Source of the DNA: Actinomycetota bacterium
GTDB taxonomy: Bacteria; Actinomycetota; Acidimicrobiia; Acidimicrobiales; Ilumatobacteraceae
Length of the DNA: 61,340 nt
Direction: 5' to 3'
Assembly (NCBI GenBank): GCA_009726095.1
Contig: WLMZ01000007.1
Coordinates: 1-61,340, forward strand
Part shown: positions 17,474-26,048 of the stretch, one piece after another
How positions within the stretch are numbered: position 1 is the stretch's first letter
Layout: each line of letters opens with the position of its first letter
Program-made: the position numbers and the translations under genes
The notes under the pieces: generated by a model
The model's database searches: none
What the model was told of the DNA's origin: nothing
What the model saw: the letters and a program-made list of their open reading frames with translations, nothing else

Positions 17474-18441
17474 CCGTGCACGTCATCGCCACCGGCGGCA
17501 CCATCGCGTCGCACTTCGACGGTGTTGAATGGACCAACATCGCCGGCGCGCAACTCGTCAGCGAGGCCGGGCCGCACGGTTGTGACGTGACCGTTGATGA
17601 TGTCGCCACCGGACCCAGCTCGAACCTCACCGTGCACGACATGGTGCGCATCGTCGAGCGCATCCAGCGAGCGCTCGCCGACGGCGCCGACGGTGTGGTC
17701 ATCACCCACGGGACTGACACCATGGAGCTGACGGCATTCGTGGCGGCGCTGTTGCTGGGCGTTGACGGCGCACGCCCACCGGTGGTGTTCACGGGTTCCA
17801 TGCGGGTGCATTCGCACGCTCAGCCCGATGGGCCACAGAACATTCGCGATGCCATCGCCACAGCGTCGGATCGTTCGGCCGTGGGACGCGAGGTGATGGT
17901 CTGCCTCGAGGGTGTGTTGCACGCCGCCGACGTGGTGACGAAGGTAAACGCGAACTCGGTCGACGCCTTCACGTCGGCGCCGTTCGGGCCCATCGGATCG
18001 GTCGTCGATGGGCACCCCGGGTTCCGGGATCCTGCCATCGAACGCCCGAAAGCAACGGCGCTGGCCGACGACGTGCCGCTGCTGACCAGTTACCCCGGTA
18101 TCGGCGGCGCAGAGTTCGCCCGCCTCGCCGAGGGTCGGCGGGGCATTGTGCTGGAGGCATTCGGTGACCTCAATGTGCCCCAGCAACTGTGGGGCCCGAT
18201 CCACGCGGCAGGTGCAGCCGGCACGTTGGTGGTGCTTGCATCGCGGCCCTTCACAGGCACCCGTGTGGAGGACGGCCTGACCATGCTCGGCGCTGTCGGC
18301 GCGGGTGGGCTCAGCGCGCAAAAGGCGCGTCTGGCCGTCATGGCCGCGCTCGGCACCTGCGCGGACCGCGCCGCGGCCACACTGTTCCTGCATCAGTTCT
18401 CGCTCAGCTATGACGCCCATGATCGGAGCACCGCACCATGA
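17470..18441 (+). CDS. Type I/II-fold L-asparaginase-family amidohydrolase
   Basis: 323 aa from the ATG at 17470, coupled to the M81 gene by ATGA. Both asparaginase signatures are present: ATGGTIAS with the nucleophile Thr11, and ITHGTDTMEL with Thr82-Asp83. A TKVNANSVDAF segment supplies the usual catalytic Lys. The family deamidates Asn (some also Gln or D-Asn). There is no signal peptide, so it is cytoplasmic and more likely works on imported material. In this operon it could remove side-chain amides or hydrolyse small amide fragments (inference). Length and domain layout are normal. Confidence 0.9.
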   Translation: MTVHVIATGGTIASHFDGVEWTNIAGAQLVSEAGPHGCDVTVDDVATGPSSNLTVHDMVRIVERIQRALADGADGVVITHGTDTMELTAFVAALLLGVDGARPPVVFTGSMRVHSHAQPDGPQNIRDAIATASDRSAVGREVMVCLEGVLHAADVVTKVNANSVDAFTSAPFGPIGSVVDGHPGFRDPAIERPKATALADDVPLLTSYPGIGGAEFARLAEGRRGIVLEAFGDLNVPQQLWGPIHAAGAAGTLVVLASRPFTGTRVEDGLTMLGAVGAGGLSAQKARLAVMAALGTCADRAAATLFLHQFSLSYDAHDRSTAP

Positions 18442-19574
18442 ACGAAACCGCAACGCACAGCAACGACGACAGCGCTGCCGTCGTCGGCGAGATCGGCCGG
18501 GTCTTGCAGGCCGCCGTCGACGCCGAGGCCGCGGTCGAGGGTGCAGCGTGCATTCTGCGCGTCGAGCTGCCGTCACGCGGCCTGGTCTGGCGCCATGTCG
18601 CCGGCGGGCTGAGCAGAGGCGGTGAGCCGGCGCTGGTGTCCACACCGTTCCGCATCGCCAGCATCACCAAGCCGTTCACCGCAGCCGTGGTGGTGCAGCT
18701 GGTCGGCGAGGGTCGTCTGGCCCTCGATGACCTGATGACCCAGCACCTTCCGGCCGAGTACGCCGATCTCGTGCCCCGGCTGCATGTGCTCGATGGCGTC
18801 TCCCACGGCGAGCGCATCACCATCCGCCAACTGCTCACCCATGCCAGTGGCCTGTACGACTATGCGATGTCGCCCAGTTTCGGCGCCGCCATCTTCGCTG
18901 ATCCCGGCCACGTGTGGACCCCCCGCGAGATGCTCGAAGGCGCCATCGCGTGGGGCGCGCCGCACTTCCCCCCGGGTGAGGGGTACGGCTACGCATACAG
19001 CGACACCGGGTACGTGCTGCTGGGCGTCATCATCGAAGCGCTCGACGGCCGGCCGCTGCATCAGGCGTACCGTCGCCGCATCCTCGACCCGCTCGGTCTT
19101 GACGCCACCTATCTCGAGGGCTTCGAGCCGCACCGGGGCAGCGCTATTGCCCATGTCCACGAGGGCGCATTCGATGCCGCCGCCATACACGGCTCGGCCG
19201 ATTGGGCCGGTGGCGGGCTGGTCTCCGATGTCGATGACCTGGCCGCCTTTGCGCAGGCGCTGGTGGCCGGCAGGGTGGTGCAACCACCGCTGATCGACGA
19301 GATGCTCGACTACCGGTTCCGCACCCTCGACCCCGAGCTGCACTCGCCCGGATACCTCGGCTACGGGCTCGGCGTGGACGCACGCGACAGCGAAGGCTTG
19401 GTGCTGCGCGGCCACCGCGGCCACTGGGGCGTGCTGATGCACTGCCACCCGGCCAGTGGGCTGACCATCACCGGCACCATCAACCAGGCGGACCGTCGCC
19501 CCGATGCACTGATGCGCAGCGCCACCGTTGCCATCTGCGCCAGCGGCCTGATCGACAACGGAGCCGTGTCGTGA
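18438..19574 (+). CDS. Serine hydrolase, beta-lactamase/S12 family (copy 1)
   Basis: 378 aa, coupled by ATGA. The SxxK nucleophile motif is SITK (Ser75, Lys78). The second motif is Tyr187-Ser-Asp189 in GYAYSDTGY. The third motif (usually KTG/HxG) corresponds to HRGH near residue 335. This family includes D-aminopeptidases, alkaline D-peptidases, MlrB and esterases. No signal peptide is present, in contrast to true beta-lactamases and PBPs, so an intracellular peptidase/amidase role fits. It differs clearly from copies 2 and 3 (19571 and 28674), which resemble each other more. The substrate is inferred only from context. Confidence 0.85.
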   Translation: MNETATHSNDDSAAVVGEIGRVLQAAVDAEAAVEGAACILRVELPSRGLVWRHVAGGLSRGGEPALVSTPFRIASITKPFTAAVVVQLVGEGRLALDDLMTQHLPAEYADLVPRLHVLDGVSHGERITIRQLLTHASGLYDYAMSPSFGAAIFADPGHVWTPREMLEGAIAWGAPHFPPGEGYGYAYSDTGYVLLGVIIEALDGRPLHQAYRRRILDPLGLDATYLEGFEPHRGSAIAHVHEGAFDAAAIHGSADWAGGGLVSDVDDLAAFAQALVAGRVVQPPLIDEMLDYRFRTLDPELHSPGYLGYGLGVDARDSEGLVLRGHRGHWGVLMHCHPASGLTITGTINQADRRPDALMRSATVAICASGLIDNGAVS

Positions 19575-20965
19575 GCGGCTCAACCCGCCAACACCGGGTC
19601 GAGCACGGGCTCACCGCTGCACTGCAGATCGCCGGTCGCGCGGTCGATCGGTTCTCGATGCCCGAGCGCATGGCGCGCTACAGCGTGCCGGGCGTGGCCG
19701 TGGCCGTGGTCGACGACGGTGAAGTGGCGTGGGCGGCCGGCTACGGCCAGGTGATGGCCGGCGGCAGCGCCGTGCAGGCCGACACGTTGTTCCAGGCAGC
19801 ATCGATCAGCAAGGCCGTGGCAGCGGTGGCGGTCCTCGCGTTGGTCGAGCGCGGCGTGGTCGGGCTCGATGACGATGTCAACCGGCACCTGCGCAGCTGG
19901 CGCCTGCCCGACAGCCCGTTCACCGCCGATCAGCCGGTCACGCTGCGCCACCTGCTCAGCCACACTGCTGGCACCACCGTGCCCGGCTTCCCCGGTTACC
20001 CGGCTGGCGCTGCACTGCCCTCGGTCGTCGAGGTGCTCTCCGGCACGGGCGGGGCCAACACCCCTGCCGTCGAATCGTTCGCCGTTCCCGGCACCGTGGG
20101 GCAGTACTCCGGCGGCGGCACCACCATCGTGCAGCAACTGATCTGCGACGTGACCGGGCGCGACTTCGGCGAGCTGATGCAGGACCTCGTGCTGCGACCA
20201 TTCGGCATGCTCGACAGCGCCTATGAGCGGTCGATCGCCCCGCACCGTGCGGGCCGTGCCGCCCACGCCCACGATCCGTCGGGTGTCGCACTGGACGGTG
20301 GGCACCATGACTACCCCGAACTGCAGGCCGCCGGGTTGTGGACCACCGCCACCGATCTGGCCCGCTGGGTCATCGGGGTGCAGCAGGTCCTGCGCGGCGA
20401 ACGTACCGGCCCGATCTCCCAGGCGACGGCGATGCTGATGATCACCCCGGTGCCGCCGGGTGGGTTCGGTCTCGGCCCGGAGCTTGCCGGGGCGGGTCCG
20501 CTGCGACGGTTCCTGCACAGTGGTCGCAACGAGGGCTTCTGCAGCCACGTCGACGGGCTCGTGGAACTGCCCACCGGCGCGGCGATCCTGACCAACGGCG
20601 ATGGCGGTACCACCCTGTGCGGAGAGTTCCGCCGTGCCGTCGCTGCCGAGTACGGCTGGGGAGAGATCGGTGCGCCGCCCATCGAGCTGGCCGATGTGGA
20701 TCCCGGCGTGCTGGGCTCGTACACCGGCCGGTATGTCGGCCCGTTCGACCGACCGCTGAAGTTGGACTTTGCCGACGGCGAACTGTTCAGCCCGGCCCCA
20801 TACGGTCGTCGACGAATGCTGCCACTGTCGGACACCACCTTTCTCGACGAGGAGACAGGCGCCACGCTGCGGGTCGAACAGCACGACGGTCGCGTCAATC
20901 GCATTGCCGTGCTCGTCGACGGGTTCGAGTTGATGGCGTTCACGCCTACAGAGGAGTCACCATGA
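19571..20965 (+). CDS. Serine hydrolase, beta-lactamase/S12 family (copy 2)
   Basis: 464 aa from the GTG at 19571, overlapping the previous stop as GTGA. Motifs: SISK (Ser78, Lys81), Tyr179-Ser-Gly181 in QYSGGG, and HSG near residue 315. After the catalytic domain a lipocalin-like beta-rich tail of about 100 residues follows (GSYTGRYVGPF), as in many D-aminopeptidase-like S12 proteins. No signal peptide, so cytoplasmic. It is paralogous to the protein encoded at 28674-30098: both have VTLRH-x-LSH-x-AG and YSGGG. The likely action is on amide bonds next to D-residues, by analogy to MlrB and D-aminopeptidase (inference). Confidence 0.86.
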   Translation: MSGSTRQHRVEHGLTAALQIAGRAVDRFSMPERMARYSVPGVAVAVVDDGEVAWAAGYGQVMAGGSAVQADTLFQAASISKAVAAVAVLALVERGVVGLDDDVNRHLRSWRLPDSPFTADQPVTLRHLLSHTAGTTVPGFPGYPAGAALPSVVEVLSGTGGANTPAVESFAVPGTVGQYSGGGTTIVQQLICDVTGRDFGELMQDLVLRPFGMLDSAYERSIAPHRAGRAAHAHDPSGVALDGGHHDYPELQAAGLWTTATDLARWVIGVQQVLRGERTGPISQATAMLMITPVPPGGFGLGPELAGAGPLRRFLHSGRNEGFCSHVDGLVELPTGAAILTNGDGGTTLCGEFRRAVAAEYGWGEIGAPPIELADVDPGVLGSYTGRYVGPFDRPLKLDFADGELFSPAPYGRRRMLPLSDTTFLDEETGATLRVEQHDGRVNRIAVLVDGFELMAFTPTEESP

Positions 20966-22371
20966 CCACGTTCGTCGATCAGGCATGGGCAGCAGCCCTA
21001 CCCACGTTGATGGAGTACATCTCCATTCCCGCACGCTCGCCCATGTTCGACACCGAATGGGAAGCCAACGGTCATCTCATGCGTGCGGCGCAACTGCTCG
21101 AGGAATGGGCGCGCGCCCAGGCAGTACCCGGGATGACCGTTGAGCTGATCGCACCCGTCGGGCTGACGCCGGTGCTGTTCATCGAAATCGCAGCGACCCG
21201 CCCCGATCTGGCCGACCGCACCGTGCTGCTGTACGGGCACATGGACAAGCAGCCCGAGATGGAGCCATGGTCGGCCGGGCTCGGGCCGTGGAAGCCGGTG
21301 CTCGCCGGCGATCGGCTGTATGGCCGCGGCGGAGCCGACGACGGTTACTCGGTGTTCGCTGCGCTGATTGCCATTGCATCCATCCACGAATCCGGTGGCC
21401 ACCACTCACGCCTCGTGTTGCTGATCGAAGCCAGCGAGGAGAGCTCGAGCGTGCACCTCTCCACACATCTCGAACACTTGCTGCCGCGCATCGGCAATGC
21501 CGAACTGGTCGTCACGCTCGACTCGTTCTGCGAGAGCTACGACCGCCTGTGGACCACGACATCGACCCGTGGTGTCTGCGGCGGCGTCTTGGACATCGAG
21601 GTGTGTGCCGACGATCCCCACAGCGGTCGTGCCAGTGGCGTGCTGCCATCGTCGTTCCGTATCCTGCGCCAACTGCTCGATCGCATCGAGGACGTGCATA
21701 CCGGCGAGGTGCTGCTGCCCAGCGCCAACGTGGTCATCCCGCAGCACCGCATCGATGAGGCTGCGGTGGCAGCCGACGCGTTCCCGCCGTTGTCCACGAC
21801 GTTTCGCCCATTGCCCGGTGTGCAGCCGATGGCACCCGATGCCAAGGGTGAACTACTGAACGAGAGCTGGCGTCCCGCGCTCGAGGTCATCGGTATCGAT
21901 GGCATCCCTCGCGTGGCCGATGCCGGCAACGTGTTCCGTTCGCGCCTGTCGGTGAAGCTGTCGCTGCGCCTGCCGCCGACCGCCGATGTGGACGCGGTCG
22001 GTGACGAACTGCAGGCGGTGCTCGAGGCTGACCCACCGTTCGGGGCATCGGTGCGCATGACCAGCGGAGCGCGCGGGCCGGGTTGGGAGGCACCGGAGTT
22101 CGCGCCGTGGCTCTCGGCTGCAACCGACGCTGCCAGTCGGCGTCACTTCGGCACGCCCGTTGCGTCGTGCGGAGTCGGTGGCACCATCCCGTTCATGGGC
22201 ATGCTCGGAGCGCCGTTGCCCGATGCACAGTTCCTGCTGGTCGGCGTGCTCGGTCCCGAATCGAACGCGCATGGGCCCGACGAGTTCCTGCACCTACCCA
22301 CCGTGCGCCGCGTCACTGCGGTGGTGGCCGACATCCTGCAGGCCCAGACCGAGTCTCCGAGGCGGGCATGA
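20962..22371 (+). CDS. M20 family metallopeptidase (CNDP/dipeptidase-like)
   Basis: 469 aa from the ATG at 20962, with GAGGAG upstream and ATGA overlap with the previous stop. M20 zinc-site motifs are LLYGHMDKQP, GRGGADDGYS (bridging Asp), EASEESSS (catalytic Glu and ligand) and a later LVTLDSF. An insert of the lid/dimerisation type occupies about residues 200-390, and HGPDE gives the last His ligand. It resembles cytosolic nonspecific dipeptidases more than ArgE/DapE. Because GNAT and NSAR genes follow, it may serve as the N-succinyl-L-amino acid desuccinylase of the D-to-L pathway, or as a dipeptidase. Sequence alone does not decide. Confidence 0.9.
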   Translation: MTTFVDQAWAAALPTLMEYISIPARSPMFDTEWEANGHLMRAAQLLEEWARAQAVPGMTVELIAPVGLTPVLFIEIAATRPDLADRTVLLYGHMDKQPEMEPWSAGLGPWKPVLAGDRLYGRGGADDGYSVFAALIAIASIHESGGHHSRLVLLIEASEESSSVHLSTHLEHLLPRIGNAELVVTLDSFCESYDRLWTTTSTRGVCGGVLDIEVCADDPHSGRASGVLPSSFRILRQLLDRIEDVHTGEVLLPSANVVIPQHRIDEAAVAADAFPPLSTTFRPLPGVQPMAPDAKGELLNESWRPALEVIGIDGIPRVADAGNVFRSRLSVKLSLRLPPTADVDAVGDELQAVLEADPPFGASVRMTSGARGPGWEAPEFAPWLSAATDAASRRHFGTPVASCGVGGTIPFMGMLGAPLPDAQFLLVGVLGPESNAHGPDEFLHLPTVRRVTAVVADILQAQTESPRRA

Positions 22372-22391
22372 CACCTGCGGGGCGGGCATGA
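22368..22391 (+). other. Seven-codon minicistron bridging M20 and GNAT genes
   Basis: An ATG overlapping the M20 stop (ATGA at 22368) opens a seven-codon frame (MTPAGRA) whose TGA at 22389 overlaps the GNAT ATG at 22388, again as ATGA. The two junctions sit in a short direct repeat (GGCGGGCATGAC). It would keep ribosomes coupled between the two genes; it may simply be a relic of a small duplication. Confidence 0.4.
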
Positions 22392-23167
22392 CCACGGCAC
22401 ACGCGGCGGCGGCGGCGGCGGACGACGCGCGCATTGCAGCAGCATCGGCAGGGGTGACGATTGATCTCATCGAGACGCCGGCCGAGATCGGCGTACTGCG
22501 CGCCACGATGGAGTCGGTCTGGGGGCCCGAGGTCGTACCGCCTGCCAACGTGCTGCGCGGCATGGCGCTCGGTGGCGCCTGCCTGCTGATCGCCCGACGC
22601 AACGACGAGCCCATCGGTTTTGCGCTCGGCTGGGTCGGTTGGCACGACGGGCTCCACCTGCATTCGCACCAGGTTGGCGTGCGCTCCGACGGACGCAGCT
22701 CCGGTATCGGCATGGCGCTGAAGCTCGCGCAACGCGCGCAATGTCTTCAGCACGGGATCACCGAGATGCGTTGGACCTTCGACCCGCTGATAGCAACCAA
22801 CGCCACGTTCAATCTCGTGCACCTCGGGGCACGCGTCGTCGATTTCCTGCCGGCCTGCTACGGCGTGCGCCGCGATGCCTTCAACACGGGCGATGTCACC
22901 GACCGGGTGGAGGTGTCGTGGCGACTCGACGCGCCCGTTGGCGGATTCTGGGTCGAGCCCGATGACAGGACGGCTATCAGCGTGCCCCCCGCCTATCACC
23001 AACTTCGTGTTGACGACGTCGGCGCCGCCGACAGGTATCGACGCGATGTCGGGTCAGCGCTTACAGCGGCGACGACCACCGGTGCCAGGGTGGTCGGGCT
23101 CTGTCGGCTCGACTCGGGTGTCGGCTACGTGGTCGATCGCGGTGCCGGTACCGGAGCAGAGCGATGA
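22388..23167 (+). CDS. GNAT acyltransferase of the NSAR-associated type (COG3375-like)
   Basis: 259 aa from the ATG at 22388. The acyl-CoA loop is VRSDGRSSGIGMALK, and the characteristic segment MRWTFDPLIATNATFNLVHLGA is seen in GNATs found beside N-succinylamino acid racemases. In Geobacillus kaustophilus the corresponding GNAT succinylates D-amino acids with succinyl-CoA as the first step of the D-to-L conversion (established for that system). Here it directly precedes the racemase gene, overlapping it by four bases, and follows an M20 peptidase, which supports the same role. The first 20 residues are Ala-rich and probably disordered. Cytoplasmic. Confidence 0.85.
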   Translation: MTTAHAAAAAADDARIAAASAGVTIDLIETPAEIGVLRATMESVWGPEVVPPANVLRGMALGGACLLIARRNDEPIGFALGWVGWHDGLHLHSHQVGVRSDGRSSGIGMALKLAQRAQCLQHGITEMRWTFDPLIATNATFNLVHLGARVVDFLPACYGVRRDAFNTGDVTDRVEVSWRLDAPVGGFWVEPDDRTAISVPPAYHQLRVDDVGAADRYRRDVGSALTAATTTGARVVGLCRLDSGVGYVVDRGAGTGAER

Positions 23168-24273
23168 GGTTGCAGAGCGTTGAGTTGGTTCGGGTGGCGA
23201 TGCCGCTCGTGCGCCCGTTCCGCACCTCGTTCGGCGTGCAGGAAGCCCGCGATGTCCTGTTGGTGCATGTGATCACCGACGTCGGTGAGGGCTGGGGTGA
23301 GTGCGCTGCGCATGCCGAGCCTTTCTACAACGAAGAGTTCACCGAGTCGGCGCTGCTCGTGCTGCAGCGCTGGCTCGTGCCGGCTGTTGCATCGATGACC
23401 GACCTGCGTGGCGCCGATGTGGGCGCCGCCATGCAGCAGGTGAAGGGCTACCGCGCGGCGAAGGCCGGTCTTGAGATGGCGGTCCTCGACGCCGAACTCC
23501 GTGCCGCCGGCGTGTCGTTGGCGACGTATCTCGGGGGAACGCGCGAGGCCATCGATGTCGGTGTGTCGGTCGGTATCACGCCGACCATCGACCAGCTCGT
23601 CGAGCAGGTGGCCGGATATGTGGCCGATGGGTATCAGCGGGTGAAGTTGAAGATCATGTCCGGCTGGGACGTGCTGCCACTGCGCGCCGTGCGCGCTGCG
23701 TTCCCGCACCTTGCACTGCAGGTCGATGCCAATGCCGGCTACCGGGCTGATGCAATGGACATGCTGGCGTCGCTCGACGAGTTCGGGCTGCTGATGATCG
23801 AGCAGCCGTTCGCGCCCGAGGAGTTGGCGTTGCATGCGCAGTTGGCAACGCGATGCGCCACTGCACTGTGCCTCGACGAATCGATCCTGTCTGTGGTGCA
23901 CACCGCGATGGCGCTCGACATGGGGGCGTGTTCCATCGTCAACATCAAGGTCGGCCGCGTCGGTGGGCTGTTGGAGGCGCGTCGGATCCACGACCTGTGC
24001 CATGCCCGCACTGTGCCGGTGTGGTGTGGCGGGATGCTGGAGACCGGCGTCGGCCGCGCCGCCAACGTGGCGTTGGCCTCGCTGCCCGGTTTCGTGTACC
24101 CAGCTGACATCTCGGCCAGCGAGCGGTATTGGCGTCGCGATATCACCGAATCGTTCGTGCTGCGTGGGTCCACCCTCGCAGTTCCAGCGGGCGCCGGCCT
24201 TGGGGTCACCGTCGATGACGAGGTGCTCGCCGAGCTCGGCGCGCGTCGTATGGCTGTGGACCTGCGGGAATAG
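23164..24273 (+). CDS. N-acylamino acid racemase / o-succinylbenzoate synthase family (NSAR)
   Basis: 369 aa, coupled to GNAT by ATGA. Enolase superfamily, OSBS/NSAR clade: PFRTSFGVQ, the KxK pair Lys161/Lys163 (RVKLKI), metal ligands Asp188 (VDANAGY), Glu213 (MIEQPF) and Asp238 (LDES), the second catalytic Lys262 (NIKVGRVGG), then VWCGGMLETGVGRA. All catalytic residues are present and length is standard. The family does menaquinone synthesis (OSBS) and/or racemisation of N-acyl (N-succinyl) amino acids. No other menaquinone gene is near, while a GNAT and an M20 are, so I infer NSAR activity: interconversion of N-succinyl-D- and L-amino acids. Confidence 0.92.
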   Translation: MRLQSVELVRVAMPLVRPFRTSFGVQEARDVLLVHVITDVGEGWGECAAHAEPFYNEEFTESALLVLQRWLVPAVASMTDLRGADVGAAMQQVKGYRAAKAGLEMAVLDAELRAAGVSLATYLGGTREAIDVGVSVGITPTIDQLVEQVAGYVADGYQRVKLKIMSGWDVLPLRAVRAAFPHLALQVDANAGYRADAMDMLASLDEFGLLMIEQPFAPEELALHAQLATRCATALCLDESILSVVHTAMALDMGACSIVNIKVGRVGGLLEARRIHDLCHARTVPVWCGGMLETGVGRAANVALASLPGFVYPADISASERYWRRDITESFVLRGSTLAVPAGAGLGVTVDDEVLAELGARRMAVDLRE

Positions 24274-24278
24274 TCCAC

Positions 24279-24293
24279 TAGTACGCTGTACAA
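24279..24293. promoter_or_regulatory. Operator copy 2a (TAGTAC-GCT-GTACAA)
   Basis: One mismatch to the perfect repeat at 12900; the right arm and 3-bp spacer are identical. It begins six bases after the stop of the racemase gene and is 65 bases ahead of the substrate-binding protein start. It sits 19 bp (start to start) from copy 2b, so two dimers could bind close together on nearly the same face. Confidence 0.7.
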
Positions 24294-24297
24294 GGCG

Positions 24298-24312
24298 TTG
24301 TACGGTGTGCAA
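24298..24312. promoter_or_regulatory. Operator copy 2b (TTGTAC-GGT-GTGCAA)
   Basis: Left arm perfect, one mismatch in the right arm (GTGCAA for GTACAA). It lies 31 bases ahead of the substrate-binding protein ATG and directly follows copy 2a. An AATACT hexamer (24311-24316) could be a -10 element overlapped by it. The tetR gene is last in this operon, so a doubled site would suit autoregulation (inference). Confidence 0.7.
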
Positions 24313-24343
24313 TACTTTCCCAAGGTACGAGCAGGGGGTTGTC

Positions 24344-26020
24344 ATGCGGAGCCGGACACACAGTTTCAGCAGTCGTTTCATTTCAGGGGTCGCAGTTCTT
24401 GGCCTTGCACTGTCGGCGTGCGGCGGGAACGATCCCAACAGCGCTTCCACGACGCCGGCAACGCAGAAGCCCACAGGCACCGTTGACACCACGGGCGCCA
24501 CCACGGCGCCAACAACCACCGGCACCGACGCTCCGGTCGAACCGGTGAAGGGTGGCTCGATCACCATCGGCCTCGACGCCGAATCCACCGGCTTCAACCC
24601 GGCCGTCGACACCTGGGCCGACAGCGGCCACAACGTGGCCCGGGCGATCTTCGACACCCTGGCCACCTACGCGGCCGACGGCAGCGTGGTGCCGTACCTC
24701 GCCGAGTCGATCACCGCCAATACCGATGCCACCGTGTGGACCATCAAGGTGCGATCCGGCGTTGTCTTCCACGATGGCACGAAGCTCGACGCAGCGGCCG
24801 TGCAGGCCAACTTCCAGGCGGCCCTCGACAGCTCGGTGTTCAAGTCGACCGTGAAGTTGGTGCAGTCGATGCAGATCGTCGACGATCTGACGTTGGCCAT
24901 CACGATGAGCGCTCCATGGGGATCGTTCCCCAACACGCTCGTCGGTGGCTTCACCGGCCAGGTCGGGTACATGGCCTCACCGAAGATGTTGGCCGATCCA
25001 GAAGGTGGCCGTCACCCGGTGGGCACTGGCCCGTTCGTGTTCTCGGAATGGACTCCTGACGATCACCTGACCGTCACCCGCAACGACAACTACTGGCAGC
25101 ATCCCGCCTACCTTGATTCGGTGACCTTCCGGCCACTCGGCGATTCGACCGTGCGCAAGGGCGCGTTCGATGCCGGTGATACGCAGGTGTACTACACGGC
25201 GTCGGCCAGCGAGGTCGCCGGGTACAAAGCGGCTGCCGACAAGGGCGACATGCATGTCACGATGGCTCCGCCCGCTTCGCCCGAGGTGGTGCTGCTCAAC
25301 ACCAAGAAGGCGCCACTCGACGACATCCGCGTCCGCAAGGCGCTGGCGTTGTCGATCGACATCGATCGGGTCATCACCTTCCTCGACGGCGTGGGCGTGA
25401 AGCAGGCAATCCACGGGCCGTGGGCTGATGACTCCTTCTGGTACGTCGACACCAAGTACCCCACCTACGACCTCGTCGAGGCCAAGAAGTTGGTCGCCGA
25501 GTACGAAGCGGAGAAGGGCCCCATCTCGTTCGATTACTCCGGTAACCAGGATCCCTTCATCGTCACCTACATGCAGCTGTTCCAGTCGATGTGGAAGGAT
25601 GCGGGCATTGACGTGAACATCGTGTCCAAGGCGCAGGGCGACAACATCGCATCGGTCTTCGGCGGCAGCTATCAGGTCACCGGTTGGGGTGGCATCGGCG
25701 GCGACGATCCCGACAACGACTACGGCTACCTGCACTCGGGTGGGGTCAACATCACCGGGTTCACCAGCCCCGAGATCGACGCAGCGATGGATGCCGGTCG
25801 GGCGCTGTCCGACCCGGCTGCCCGCAAGGCCGAATACGCCAAGGTGCAGCAGATCCTCACCGACAACATGCCGTTCCTGTGGCTCTACACAAACCAGTTC
25901 GGCGTGATCACCCCGACAAAGGTGCACGGTATCGACACGTTCGTGCTGCCTGATGGAACGCCCGGCCGTCCGCTGACGTCGGCTCGTTTCTTCCTCAACA
26001 ACGTCTGGGTCGAGTCATAG
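24344..26020 (+). CDS. Peptide ABC transporter substrate-binding lipoprotein (SBP family 5)
   Basis: 558 aa from the ATG at 24344, preceded by AGGGGG. The N-terminus has a signal with a lipobox (ALSAC, Cys about 26), then a Thr/Ala/Pro linker to about residue 62. The mature domain shows the family 5 layout: GGSITIGLDAESTGFNPAVD, WTIKVRSGVVFHDGTKL, PVGTGPFVFSEW and VRKALALSIDIDRVI. Family 5 receptors bind oligopeptides, sometimes nickel or sugars. Placed after two operator copies and before two Dpp/Opp-type permease genes. It is the only clearly exported protein of the 12-34 kb region, consistent with capture outside and digestion inside. Confidence 0.93.
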   Translation: MRSRTHSFSSRFISGVAVLGLALSACGGNDPNSASTTPATQKPTGTVDTTGATTAPTTTGTDAPVEPVKGGSITIGLDAESTGFNPAVDTWADSGHNVARAIFDTLATYAADGSVVPYLAESITANTDATVWTIKVRSGVVFHDGTKLDAAAVQANFQAALDSSVFKSTVKLVQSMQIVDDLTLAITMSAPWGSFPNTLVGGFTGQVGYMASPKMLADPEGGRHPVGTGPFVFSEWTPDDHLTVTRNDNYWQHPAYLDSVTFRPLGDSTVRKGAFDAGDTQVYYTASASEVAGYKAAADKGDMHVTMAPPASPEVVLLNTKKAPLDDIRVRKALALSIDIDRVITFLDGVGVKQAIHGPWADDSFWYVDTKYPTYDLVEAKKLVAEYEAEKGPISFDYSGNQDPFIVTYMQLFQSMWKDAGIDVNIVSKAQGDNIASVFGGSYQVTGWGGIGGDDPDNDYGYLHSGGVNITGFTSPEIDAAMDAGRALSDPAARKAEYAKVQQILTDNMPFLWLYTNQFGVITPTKVHGIDTFVLPDGTPGRPLTSARFFLNNVWVES

Positions 26021-26048
26021 TCCGTCGGGGCTGACCCAACAACTCACC

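Noticed and set aside
23164..24273. Racemase gene as menC for menaquinone synthesis
   Set aside because: The family allows it, but GNAT and M20 partners and the lack of other men genes favour N-succinylamino acid racemase.
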